In this document: one piece after another, positions 10,737 through 18,303 of the stretch
How positions within the stretch are numbered: position 1 is the stretch's first letter
How the letters are laid out: every line of letters starts with the position of its first letter
Source: DYJB01 sp963777165
GTDB lineage: Bacteria; Chloroflexota; Anaerolineae; Anaerolineales; E44-bin32
Length of the DNA stretch: 64,000 nucleotides
Reading direction: 5' to 3'
Assembly: GCA_963777165.1 (NCBI GenBank)
Contig: CAVZPO010000032.1
Location: forward strand, 24,838 to 88,837
Made by a program: the position numbers and the translations under genes
The notes under the pieces: generated by a model
What the model saw: the letters and a program-made list of their open reading frames with translations, nothing else
Database searches by the model: none
What the model was told of the DNA's origin: nothing

Positions 10737-11594
10737 TCAGACCACATCGGCGAAGGAGCGTTCCATGCGCCGGAAGTACATCGCGCCACCTGCCAGGAGC
10801 AGCGACGAGATCAACACCGATTCGAGGATCAGCAAGCCGGGAAACTCCATCCCGCCCAGAATCGCCCAACGGAAACCCTGGATCACGCCCACCACCGGGT
10901 TCAAACCGTAAAGCGACCGGAGCAGCGGGTCGGTGATCAGGTTGGCCGAGTACACGATCGGCGAGGCGTACATCCAGGCCTGGACCATGAACGGCGTGAC
11001 GTGGCCGACGTCGCGGTAGGTCACATTCATCGCCGCCAGCCACAACCCGATGCCGAGGGCAGTCACCAGCGCCATGAGCATGAATGCCGGGACGGCCAAC
11101 AGCCGCAGTGTGACCTCCATCCGGTAGACGGCCATCATGACGAGCAGGACGACGAACGACAGCCCGAAATCCACCAACCCGGAGACAACAGACGCCAGGG
11201 GGATGGCCAGGCGCGGGAAGTACACCTTGGTGATCAGATTGGCGCCGCTCACCAGGCTGTTGCCGGCCTTGGTCACCCCGTCCTGAAGCAAGACCCACGG
11301 CAGCAGGCCTGAGAAGTAGAAGATCGGCCCCGGGTAGCCGTCCGTGGGGACCTTCGCCAGGCGATCGAACACGAAGTAGAAGATCACCATCGTCAGGAAC
11401 GGTTTGAGGATCGCCCAGGCCGCGCCGAGCAGCGTCTGCTTGTAGCGCACCATGACGTCGCGCCAGGTGAGGAAGAAGATCAGCTCGCGGTAGCGCCAGA
11501 GCTCGCGCAGGTTGAGCGCGGTCCAGCCGCGCGACGGCCGGATGACGACCGTCGGCAGCGGCGTCGGGTGTGTCTCGAGCGCCGGTGCGGTCAC
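10737..11594 (-). CDS. wzm: polysaccharide ABC exporter, permease subunit (Wzm-like)
   Basis: 285-residue ABC-2-type permease with six predicted membrane segments. The N-terminal amphipathic stretch LNLRELWRYRELIFFLTWR and the next segment RYKQTLLGAAWAILKPFL are hallmarks of the Wzm/TagG family. SPIVYSANLI and LNPVVGVIQGFRWA near the C-terminus are also characteristic. The GTG at 11594 overlaps the fcl stop (GTGA), so the start is well supported. It forms the membrane channel for the Wzt-like ATPase. Confidence 0.92.
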   Translation of the reverse strand: MTAPALETHPTPLPTVVIRPSRGWTALNLRELWRYRELIFFLTWRDVMVRYKQTLLGAAWAILKPFLTMVIFYFVFDRLAKVPTDGYPGPIFYFSGLLPWVLLQDGVTKAGNSLVSGANLITKVYFPRLAIPLASVVSGLVDFGLSFVVLLVMMAVYRMEVTLRLLAVPAFMLMALVTALGIGLWLAAMNVTYRDVGHVTPFMVQAWMYASPIVYSANLITDPLLRSLYGLNPVVGVIQGFRWAILGGMEFPGLLILESVLISSLLLAGGAMYFRRMERSFADVV

Positions 11595-12574
11595 GCCGGG
11601 GGCCTCGCGCTGAGCCGGTCCTGGTTGGCCAGGAACCAGTCGACCGTCTGGCGCAGCCCGTCTTCGAAGGACGTGCGCGCCCGGAAGCCGAAGAGCGCCT
11701 CGGCTTTCGACGTGTCGAGCGCCCGCCGCGGCTGCCCGTTCGGCTGGCTGGTGTCCCACACGAAGCGGCCCTCATAGCCCGTCAGGCGTCCGATCAAGGT
11801 GGCCAGATCTCGGATGCTGATCTCGCGCCCCGAGCCGAGGTTGACCGGGTCGCTGGCGTTGTAGCGCTCGGCAGCCAACAGGATGCCCTCGGCGGCGTCC
11901 TCGGCATAGACGAACTCGCGCGTCGGCGTGCCGTCGCCCCACAGCACGACCTCCGCCCTGCTCTCCTTCTTCGCCTCAAGGCATTTCCGAATCAGGGCCG
12001 GGATGACGTGCGAGGTCTGCAGGTTGAAGTTGTCGCGCGGGCCGTACATGTTGACCGGCACGAGGAAGATCGAGTTGAAGCCGTACTGCTGCCGATACGA
12101 CTGGGATTGGACCAGCATCATCTTCTTGGCCAGCCCATACGGCGCGTTGGTCTCCTCCGGATAGCCGTTCCACAGCTCTTCCTCGCGGAACGGCACCGGC
12201 GTGAACTTGGGGTAGGCGCAGACGGTGCCCAGGGCGACGAACTTCTCGATGCCGCGCTTCCACGACTCGTGAATCAACTGGACGCCCATCATCAGGTTGT
12301 CGTAGAAGAACTCAGCCGGATGCTGCCGGTTGGCGCCGATCCCTCCGACGTGCGCCGCCAAATGGAGAACCACGTCCGGGCGCGCCCGATCCAGGACGCG
12401 CACGATCTCGCTTTGCTGCACCAGGTCATACTCTTCGATCAGCGGGACGAATACTTCCCGTGCCCCGCGTTGGCGCAGCCCCTCCAGGATGTACGATCCC
12501 AGAAAGCCCGCGCCCCCGGTGACGCACACCCGGCGTGAGGCCCAGTAGCCGTTTCCCTCATCCCTCTTGCTCAT
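11591..12574 (-). CDS. fcl: GDP-L-fucose synthase-like epimerase/reductase
   Basis: 327-residue extended short-chain dehydrogenase. TGGAGFLG (19-26) binds NADP, and AAHVGGIGANRQHPAEFFYDN is the GDP-fucose synthase signature region. LGTVCAYPKFTPVPF and catalytic Y146/K150 in YGLAK follow. It converts GDP-4-keto-6-deoxy-mannose, the product of gmd at 23932-25017, to GDP-L-fucose. It is the first biosynthetic gene after the winged-helix regulator, with an 85-base gap that shows no clear promoter. The physical split of fcl and gmd into two blocks is discussed under the shared promoters. Confidence 0.9.
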   Translation of the reverse strand: MSKRDEGNGYWASRRVCVTGGAGFLGSYILEGLRQRGAREVFVPLIEEYDLVQQSEIVRVLDRARPDVVLHLAAHVGGIGANRQHPAEFFYDNLMMGVQLIHESWKRGIEKFVALGTVCAYPKFTPVPFREEELWNGYPEETNAPYGLAKKMMLVQSQSYRQQYGFNSIFLVPVNMYGPRDNFNLQTSHVIPALIRKCLEAKKESRAEVVLWGDGTPTREFVYAEDAAEGILLAAERYNASDPVNLGSGREISIRDLATLIGRLTGYEGRFVWDTSQPNGQPRRALDTSKAEALFGFRARTSFEDGLRQTVDWFLANQDRLSARPPA

Positions 12575-12659
12575 TGCTTCCGGCTCCCTTCCTTACTACT
12601 GCCAACCTCCAGGCGTCGGGCATCTCCGGCGGGCAAGCTGGCGGGCGCGGACGATTCCC

Positions 12660-13184
12660 TCAGACCCCGCGTCCGCCGGCTCCAGACTGCACGGTCGCGG
12701 AAACTGCGCTGTCCTTCCGCAGAGTCACCTTCTGACCGCGCACCTCGAGCACCGCCACTTCCGGCCGGGAGGCTTCGGGGACGACCGTCAGGCCGAGCTC
12801 CAGACACGTCAGCCGGCAGACGTCGGCCAGGTCCCCATCGCCGACGATGTGCACGGCACGGGCGCCGCGGGCCTGGGCCTCCGCCAGCGCGACGCGGGAC
12901 TGCTCCCGAACCCGGCGGTAGAGCGCCATCGACGTCTCGACGTAGTTCAACGTCAACTGGGCGCGCAGCGCCAGGCCCTCCGGCGTAAGGATGTAGCGCA
13001 GCTTGCGCCGCTCGGCGCGCTTGACCTTGACGTAGCCCTTGGCCACCAGGCGCTTGAGGTACCAGTTGACCGTCCCGACGGCGACGCCCAGCCGCGTCGC
13101 CAGCGTGGACTGGGTCGTGTCAGGATCCTGGGCAAGCTCCTCCAGGAGACCGAATTCATGCAGTTCTTCGCGAGGGACAGCCAT
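12660..13184 (-). CDS. winged-helix (MarR/EPS-associated type) regulator, candidate regulator of the polysaccharide regulon
   Basis: 174 residues. A winged helix-turn-helix fills about residues 10-75 (TTQSTLATRLGVAVGTVNWYLKRLVAKGYV, then a basic wing KVKRAERRKLRYILTPEG). A helix (about 78-108) follows, then a C-terminal alpha/beta region around AVHIVGDGDLADVCRLTCLELGL, which looks like a small Rossmann-type unit and could bind a ligand. It is the first gene after a strong promoter overlapped by an inverted repeat at 13199-13213; autoregulation there is inferred. Regulators with this HTH often head exopolysaccharide clusters. The ligand is unknown. Confidence 0.8.
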   Translation of the reverse strand: MAVPREELHEFGLLEELAQDPDTTQSTLATRLGVAVGTVNWYLKRLVAKGYVKVKRAERRKLRYILTPEGLALRAQLTLNYVETSMALYRRVREQSRVALAEAQARGARAVHIVGDGDLADVCRLTCLELGLTVVPEASRPEVAVLEVRGQKVTLRKDSAVSATVQSGAGGRGV

Positions 13185-13198
13185 CCGCCTCTACCAAT

Positions 13199-13239
13199 AT
13201 TCAGTCTCTGAATTATAACCCGGCCGGCTGAAAGGTCAA
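13199..13239 (-). promoter_or_regulatory. sigma-70-type promoter with overlapping inverted-repeat operator (regulator/fcl unit)
   Basis: Read on the minus strand: TTGACC (13239-13234), a 16-base spacer, then a perfect TATAAT (13217-13212). The inverted repeat ATTCAG-N3-CTGAAT (13199-13213) overlaps the -10 box and the expected transcription start, which is the classic position for repression. The regulator gene begins 15 bases further on. A near-identical arrangement, with the same spacer length and 22 of 24 identical bases from the -10 box through the repeat, lies before gmd. Which protein binds here is inference. Confidence 0.8.
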
Positions 13240-13361
13240 GCCTGGGTGCCGGGAGCTCCTTGCCCGCACCCTCCGGGAAGGCGGCCGGGCGGGTAGAATC
13301 GGCACATTGCGCCAGCCTGAAAGGCGATCTGGGCGCACAAGTCACAAGGGACGTCCTCGAG

Positions 13362-13842
13362 ATGAAGACGCTGGTTGTGTACGATTCTGTGTTCGGCAAC
13401 ACCGAGAAGATCGCCCGGGCAATTGCGGCCGGCCTCGGCCCGCCCGCCTCCGTGGAGACCCTGCACGCCGGCGGCGTGCTTCCAGAACAGTTGACCAGTG
13501 CCGGCCTTCTGGTCGTCGGCTCCCCCACCCGCGGCTTTCGCCCGACCGAGACTGTGGCGAAGCTCTTGAAGCGAATCCCATCCAAAGCCCTGAAGGGAAT
13601 CCGGGTAGCTGCCTTCGACACCAGGCTCAAAGCCGACGAACTCGATTCCGCCGGGGTGCGATTCATCGTCAATGCCGGAGGCTACGCCGCCAAGCGGATC
13701 GCCGAACAGTTGAAGAAGGCGGGGGGCAACCTGATCGTGCCCCCGGAGGGCTTCTACGTGGAGGATACCGAGGGCCCTTTGAAACCCGGGCGAGCTCGAA
13801 CGCGCCACACGCTGGGCGTCCGGTCTCGTCGAGTCTCCCTAA
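13362..13842 (+). CDS. flavodoxin-family protein, one-base frameshift
   Basis: A short-chain flavodoxin of 159 residues after repair. The N-terminal phosphate-binding loop is VVYDSVFGNTEKIA, of the T/S-x-T-G-N-T class, and GSPTRGFRPTETVAKLL is the second flavin-contact loop. The frame changes in the G run near 13787-13789: the second frame reads PGELERATRWASGLVESP and stops at the TAA at 13840. The span is one base longer than a multiple of three, matching a single inserted G. It is the first plus-strand gene after the divergent promoter region and probably carries electrons with FMN. The partner is unknown. Confidence 0.8.
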
Positions 13843-13983
13843 CCAGCCCATCAGGCTGGGACCCCTCGGGGCCGTTCGTCACCGTGATCCCCAAGCACGT
13901 CAGCCAGGGGCATGCGACAATCGGATGCGCGTGGACCTCTTCCGGACAAAACTTGGTCCACAGTCGCAAGACGGAAGGTGCGG

Positions 13984-14895
13984 ATGGACTTCGCGATCGA
14001 GACAACCGGCCTTTCCAAGTCCTACGGCCGAGTGCTTGCTGTTGACTCGGTTGACCTGCGCGTGGGGCATGGGGAGATCTACGGCTTCCTCGGCCTGAAC
14101 GGCGCAGGCAAGACCACGACCATCCGCGCCCTGTTGGGCATGATCCGTCCGAGTGCGGGGTCGGTCAGAGTTCTGGGCCAGGCGGTCGGCCCGCATGGCC
14201 GCGGGCCATGGGGGCGCGTGGGCCACCTGGTCGAGATGCCCGCCGCCTATCCCGAGTTGACGGCCCGGGAGAATCTGGAGATCGCCCGCCGGCTGCAAGG
14301 GATCTCGGACCCGAACGCCACGTCACGCGCCATCGAGCGCCTGGGCCTGGCCCCGTACGCGGATCGGAAAGCGGGAGCGCTGTCCACGGGCAATCTGCGT
14401 CGCCTGGGGCTTGCGCGCGCACTGCTGCACGAACCCGAGCTGCTTCTCCTCGACGAACCCGCCAACGGGCTCGACCCGGCGGGCGTGGTCGAGATCCGCA
14501 TGCTTCTGGAAGGCCTCGCACGCGACATGGGCGTGACCGTCTTCATGTCGAGCCATGTGCTCACGGAAGTGGATCGGATGGCCACCCGCATCGGCATCAT
14601 CCACAAGGGCCGTCTCATCGAGGAGTTGGCGGCGGACAACCTGGAGGCACTGAGGTCGCAGCGATTGGCGATCCAGACGCGCGATCTGGAAGCTGCGGAA
14701 CGAGCGCTGGCCCAGGCCGGCTTTGCCGTGACCGTCGGCGACGGCGCGATTTTCCTGACCGAAGCGCGCGCCCTCGAGGCACCGGATGAAGTGGCAGCCA
14801 TTCTTGTCCGTGCCGGCGCGCCTCCCGTCAGGCTGGCCATTGAACAAGAGGCGCTCGAAGATCACTTCCTGCGATTGACGGGGGAACGAGAATGA
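13984..14895 (+). CDS. ABC transporter ATP-binding protein (ABC-2 / drug or bacitracin export type)
   Basis: 303-residue ATPase. Walker A is GLNGAGKTT (37-45), Walker B LLLLDEPANGLDP (152-164), and the switch His lies in MSSHVLTE. The signature reads LSTGN (133-137) rather than LSGGQ, a common variant in this subfamily. The C-terminal 80 residues form the usual regulatory extension of CcmA/BcrA-like ATPases. The ATG at 13984 follows a GGAAGG ribosome site; a longer reading upstream lacks family similarity. It overlaps the permease gene by four bases (ATGA). Confidence 0.88.
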   Translation: MDFAIETTGLSKSYGRVLAVDSVDLRVGHGEIYGFLGLNGAGKTTTIRALLGMIRPSAGSVRVLGQAVGPHGRGPWGRVGHLVEMPAAYPELTARENLEIARRLQGISDPNATSRAIERLGLAPYADRKAGALSTGNLRRLGLARALLHEPELLLLDEPANGLDPAGVVEIRMLLEGLARDMGVTVFMSSHVLTEVDRMATRIGIIHKGRLIEELAADNLEALRSQRLAIQTRDLEAAERALAQAGFAVTVGDGAIFLTEARALEAPDEVAAILVRAGAPPVRLAIEQEALEDHFLRLTGERE

Positions 14896-15695
14896 ACGCG
14901 TTTCTTTCCGCATTGTGGGCCGAGATGCTCAAAGCGCGCCGTTCCCGAGTTCCCCTGGTGACGGCCGCCGGATTCGCGATCTTCCCCATCGTCGGCGGGC
15001 TCTTCATGATCATCATGAAGGATCCCGAGCGCGCACGAGAGATGGGTTTGATCGGCGCCAAAGCGCAGATTCTTACCGCCGGAGTGGCCGATTGGCCAAC
15101 GTACTTCGATTTCCTTTCGGTGGGCGGTGCGATCGGGGGAGCCGTCCTGTTCGCGTTCATCACGGCCTGGGTTTTTGGCCGTGAGTTTTCCGACCACACG
15201 GCGAAAGAGTTGCTCGCCCTCCCCACATCGCGCGAGGCGATCGTCAGCGCAAAGTTCGTTTTGACTGCGGGTTGGATCCTGGGAGTCACCCTCTTGAGCT
15301 TCGCGATTGGCTTGGGGATCGGAGCTGCGGTTGGTATTCCGGGCTGGTCTCTCGCGTTGGCGTGGAGGTCCCTGGGGTCCGTCCTGGCCACCGCTCTCCT
15401 CAACTTCCTCCTAATGCCGGTTGTCGCTTTGTTGGCCAGCGCGGGACGCGGCTACATCCCTCCACTGGGTTGGGCCTTTCTCAGCCTGCTATTCGCCCAG
15501 GTCGCTGCCGAGATAGGTTGGGGCGGTTGGTTTCCGTGGTCAGTGCCGGGGCAATTCAGCTTGGCCTTCAGCATAATGTACGGCCAGCGGGCCGGTTCAG
15601 TCGGAATGCACAGCTTTGTTCTCGTCTTGCTCACCTTCATCGCCGGGCTTGCGGCGACCTACGCTTGGTGGCGGAGCGCAGATCAGGCCCGATAG
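14892..15695 (+). CDS. ABC-2 family permease
   Basis: 267 residues with about six membrane segments: a first helix near residues 22-42, a central group and a last helix near 238-258. GREFSDHTAKELLALPTSR is the cytoplasmic loop motif of ABC-2 permeases of the bacitracin/lantibiotic-immunity type (Y/F-x-x-x-T-x-K). Translational coupling to the ATPase (ATGA) supports a two-component exporter. The substrate cannot be told from sequence; an antimicrobial peptide or lipid is possible. Confidence 0.85.
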   Translation: MNAFLSALWAEMLKARRSRVPLVTAAGFAIFPIVGGLFMIIMKDPERAREMGLIGAKAQILTAGVADWPTYFDFLSVGGAIGGAVLFAFITAWVFGREFSDHTAKELLALPTSREAIVSAKFVLTAGWILGVTLLSFAIGLGIGAAVGIPGWSLALAWRSLGSVLATALLNFLLMPVVALLASAGRGYIPPLGWAFLSLLFAQVAAEIGWGGWFPWSVPGQFSLAFSIMYGQRAGSVGMHSFVLVLLTFIAGLAATYAWWRSADQAR

Positions 15696-15803
15696 TCGCA
15701 CCTTGTTTGAGGGGGAAAGTCGTCGAATAGCCGAGCAGCTGTGCAGTCCCGCAACCGGCCAAACCCATAGGCATGGGGCGGCTGGCTTCCATCGAGGATC
15801 CCT

Positions 15804-16037
15804 ATGTGCCGGAACATTAAGACGCTCCGAAACCCGATTTCGCCTCCCACCGAGGAGGACGTCGCGTTGGCAGCCCTGCAGTACGTGCGCAAGGTATCGG
15901 GCTACCGCTCCCCTTCTCGGGCGAACCAGGACGTATTCGACGCCGCAGTTCTTGAGATCGCGGCCAGCACGCGCAAGCTGCTTGAGAAGATCGTCTCCCC
16001 TGTTTCGTCCCACGCATCGAGGAGTTCCACGACCTAG
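15804..16037 (+). CDS. DUF2277 family protein
   Basis: Small soluble protein of 77 residues. It begins MCRNIKTLRNPISPPTEEDV and continues AALQYVRKVSG, which matches the strongly conserved N-terminus of DUF2277. The family usually runs to about 85-90 residues, so the last dozen residues here (SSHASRSSTT) are short and atypical; a late frame error could explain that. A GAGG ribosome site lies nine bases before the ATG. The function of the family is unknown. The gene stands alone, converging on the minus-strand membrane gene at 16222. Confidence 0.8.
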   Translation: MCRNIKTLRNPISPPTEEDVALAALQYVRKVSGYRSPSRANQDVFDAAVLEIAASTRKLLEKIVSPVSSHASRSSTT

Positions 16038-16221
16038 CCCCCAGGACGTATGTGCGCCCGCTCCACGGGCCAGTCGTCTGACACTCGGCAGGTTTTCAAG
16101 GCGACGTTCGAGGAGTTGCTTGGGTTGGAGTGAGAGCAGCACTCTGCCGCCATCCGGCGCCTGTTGCTGGGCCTTCGGCTTGCGGCGTAGATCCGAGGAT
16201 GCCGTCCGCGACGTTCCGGGA

Positions 16222-18222
16222 TCAGCCCGGGGCACACGCCTGAAGGTCGAACAGCCAGCGGTCGCCGTTCTGCCCTTCATCGTGACTGGAGGCGATCTCG
16301 ACGGCGCAGCCTCCGCCGAACGACGCCTGCTCTTCCCCGGTCATCGCCTGCCACCACCGGCTGTCAACATACACGTAGCGGAAGCCTGCGTCGGCGATCG
16401 CGATCGGATCCGGCTTGGCGACAAGGGCGGACCAGGCTGCAATGGGCTCGAAGTCGGTCGTCGTCGATTGAGTCCCCAGTCCGGTGACGATCACCGCCCG
16501 ATAGGGATGCGAGTCGAGGACCATCGCCTGCGGGTCAAGCTTCCCCCACGCCGCCCGGGTCATCGCCGCGTCCACCGGCGCGATCGCTTCGCCGAAGACG
16601 CTGGTCCCGGCGGCGGTGAGCAGGGCGCCGAAGACCACGACGCCTCCCAAGATCGACGCCGCGCCGCCAAGAATCCCCAGATGGAGGACGGCCTGGCTCC
16701 GCCGGCGGCGCGCCAGGATCCACAGGACAGGGACCGCCAGTACGAACCAGGCAACGGAGGCATAGGTTGTGAAGCGCGTGATGTCCCGGTCGACTGCGTA
16801 GGCCACGATGCACGGGATCAAGGCCGCCAACGGCGCACTGACCGCCAGGGACGCCAGTTCGTAGCGCCGCCATCCCGACCGCCGGAGAAGGACCAAGGAC
16901 AGCGGGATGGCGATCAGCACCGGCCCGGCCTCCGCCAGTGCGACGATCAGTTCGAAAGGCCGCTCGGGATGGAGCACCCCAAGGTGAGCGGAGATGATCG
17001 CCGGCGGCCAACGCAGGCTGAAGCCGCCTAACCCGGCGCCGCTCCCAGCGCCCCACGCCAAGGCCCCGCGCAAGATCTCCGTCAGGGTGCCCCCCTGCAC
17101 CAAGGAGATCAGCCCCGCCGCGGCGACACTGGCTGCTGCCCACTTGAGCGAGCGCCCCAGGAACGACCCGCGTCGCCAGAATCGCAGACACACCGCCAGC
17201 CCAAGGAGCGTGCCCCCGTAGACCAGGAAGTCCGTCTCCCAGGTGAGGGCCAGAAGCGCGAGCGTCGAGGTCCACACAAGCATCGCCCAGGCAGACCGTT
17301 CCCGGCGCAGTGTCAACAACAGCAGGAACAGGAGCGCACGCGCCAAGGGTGCGGTGGCCGCCTGAATGCCGAGCACCAGGGGCTCGTTCATTCCATTGAC
17401 GAATGCAAAGGGAATTCCGATGGGTGGACCGCCGCTGACCGCCCAGGTGGACGTCAGCGCCGCTGCCAGGCTGCGAGCCGTGTCGGCACCCGAGCCCCAC
17501 AGTTGGATGGTCTCGCTGGCTGCGGCGACCCAGCCGGAGGGCGCCAACAGCAGCAGCCAGCGGGCGCCTGATCCGAAGACCATCAGCGCGACCATCGCGT
17601 ATCCGCCGGCCGCACGATGCGTCAGCCGCCGACCGAGATGCCACGACAGCAGAATCGCCAACCCGCCTAGGATGCCCTTGCTCCCGTCGAAGGCACTCCA
17701 CGGGGTCATGCCGCCGAGACTCATCAGCTCGGCGCCGAGAAGCTGCGACCCGTAGTGATACTTGAACGGCGTCGCGGCGTCCATGTAGAACGGCGGAGGG
17801 ATGTGCCCGTTCGCCATCAGGGAGATCAGCGCCAGGTTCTTACGATCGTCGAGGATCCCCAGACCGCGGGCGATCAAAACGAAGACCAGCGCCAGGACGG
17901 CCCAGACGACGATCGGCAGCCAGGCGCGGCGCACATCGCCCAGGTCGCACCGTGGGCGGTCGCGCAGGCACAGCCCGAGGCCGAGGGCGAACACCAGGAT
18001 GGCGGAGACAGCGAAGGCTGTGCCGGAGGGCATCACGTGCGCGAGCAGATTCGCCGACACCAGGTGGATGGCGAGGCCGACGCCGGCGCCGACGGCCACG
18101 CGCTCCCCCGGCTCCAGACGGAGGGCCGCAGACGCGATCAGCCAGCCTCCGCTCACCCACAGCAGGCAGGTGAAGACCAGGGGAAGGACAGCGATCGCCT
18201 GCGCGTCCAGGAACCAGTACAT
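16222..18222 (-). CDS. large multi-spanning membrane protein, GT-C-like
   Basis: 666 residues with about a dozen membrane helices and a soluble C-terminal domain from about residue 545. An early extracytoplasmic loop holds LDDRKNLALI, then HIPPPFYMDAATPFKYHYG, an Asp/His/Tyr-rich stretch like the active-site loop of large bacterial GT-C proteins. The C-terminal part (LDSHPYRAVIVTGLGTQS, FRYVYVDSRWW) lies outside the membrane. It is the last gene of the minus-strand block reading from 32848. A polyprenyl-phosphate-sugar-dependent transferase is the best guess; a polymerase (Wzy-like) role is also possible. Confidence 0.65.
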   Translation of the reverse strand: MYWFLDAQAIAVLPLVFTCLLWVSGGWLIASAALRLEPGERVAVGAGVGLAIHLVSANLLAHVMPSGTAFAVSAILVFALGLGLCLRDRPRCDLGDVRRAWLPIVVWAVLALVFVLIARGLGILDDRKNLALISLMANGHIPPPFYMDAATPFKYHYGSQLLGAELMSLGGMTPWSAFDGSKGILGGLAILLSWHLGRRLTHRAAGGYAMVALMVFGSGARWLLLLAPSGWVAAASETIQLWGSGADTARSLAAALTSTWAVSGGPPIGIPFAFVNGMNEPLVLGIQAATAPLARALLFLLLLTLRRERSAWAMLVWTSTLALLALTWETDFLVYGGTLLGLAVCLRFWRRGSFLGRSLKWAAASVAAAGLISLVQGGTLTEILRGALAWGAGSGAGLGGFSLRWPPAIISAHLGVLHPERPFELIVALAEAGPVLIAIPLSLVLLRRSGWRRYELASLAVSAPLAALIPCIVAYAVDRDITRFTTYASVAWFVLAVPVLWILARRRRSQAVLHLGILGGAASILGGVVVFGALLTAAGTSVFGEAIAPVDAAMTRAAWGKLDPQAMVLDSHPYRAVIVTGLGTQSTTTDFEPIAAWSALVAKPDPIAIADAGFRYVYVDSRWWQAMTGEEQASFGGGCAVEIASSHDEGQNGDRWLFDLQACAPG

Positions 18223-18303
18223 CCGTGTCTCCGAGATCGTCGTCCTCGGCTCAGCGGCACACCGGGCCGTCCCGCCGGCCGATGCGCGCCCAGCCAGCCG
18301 GTG

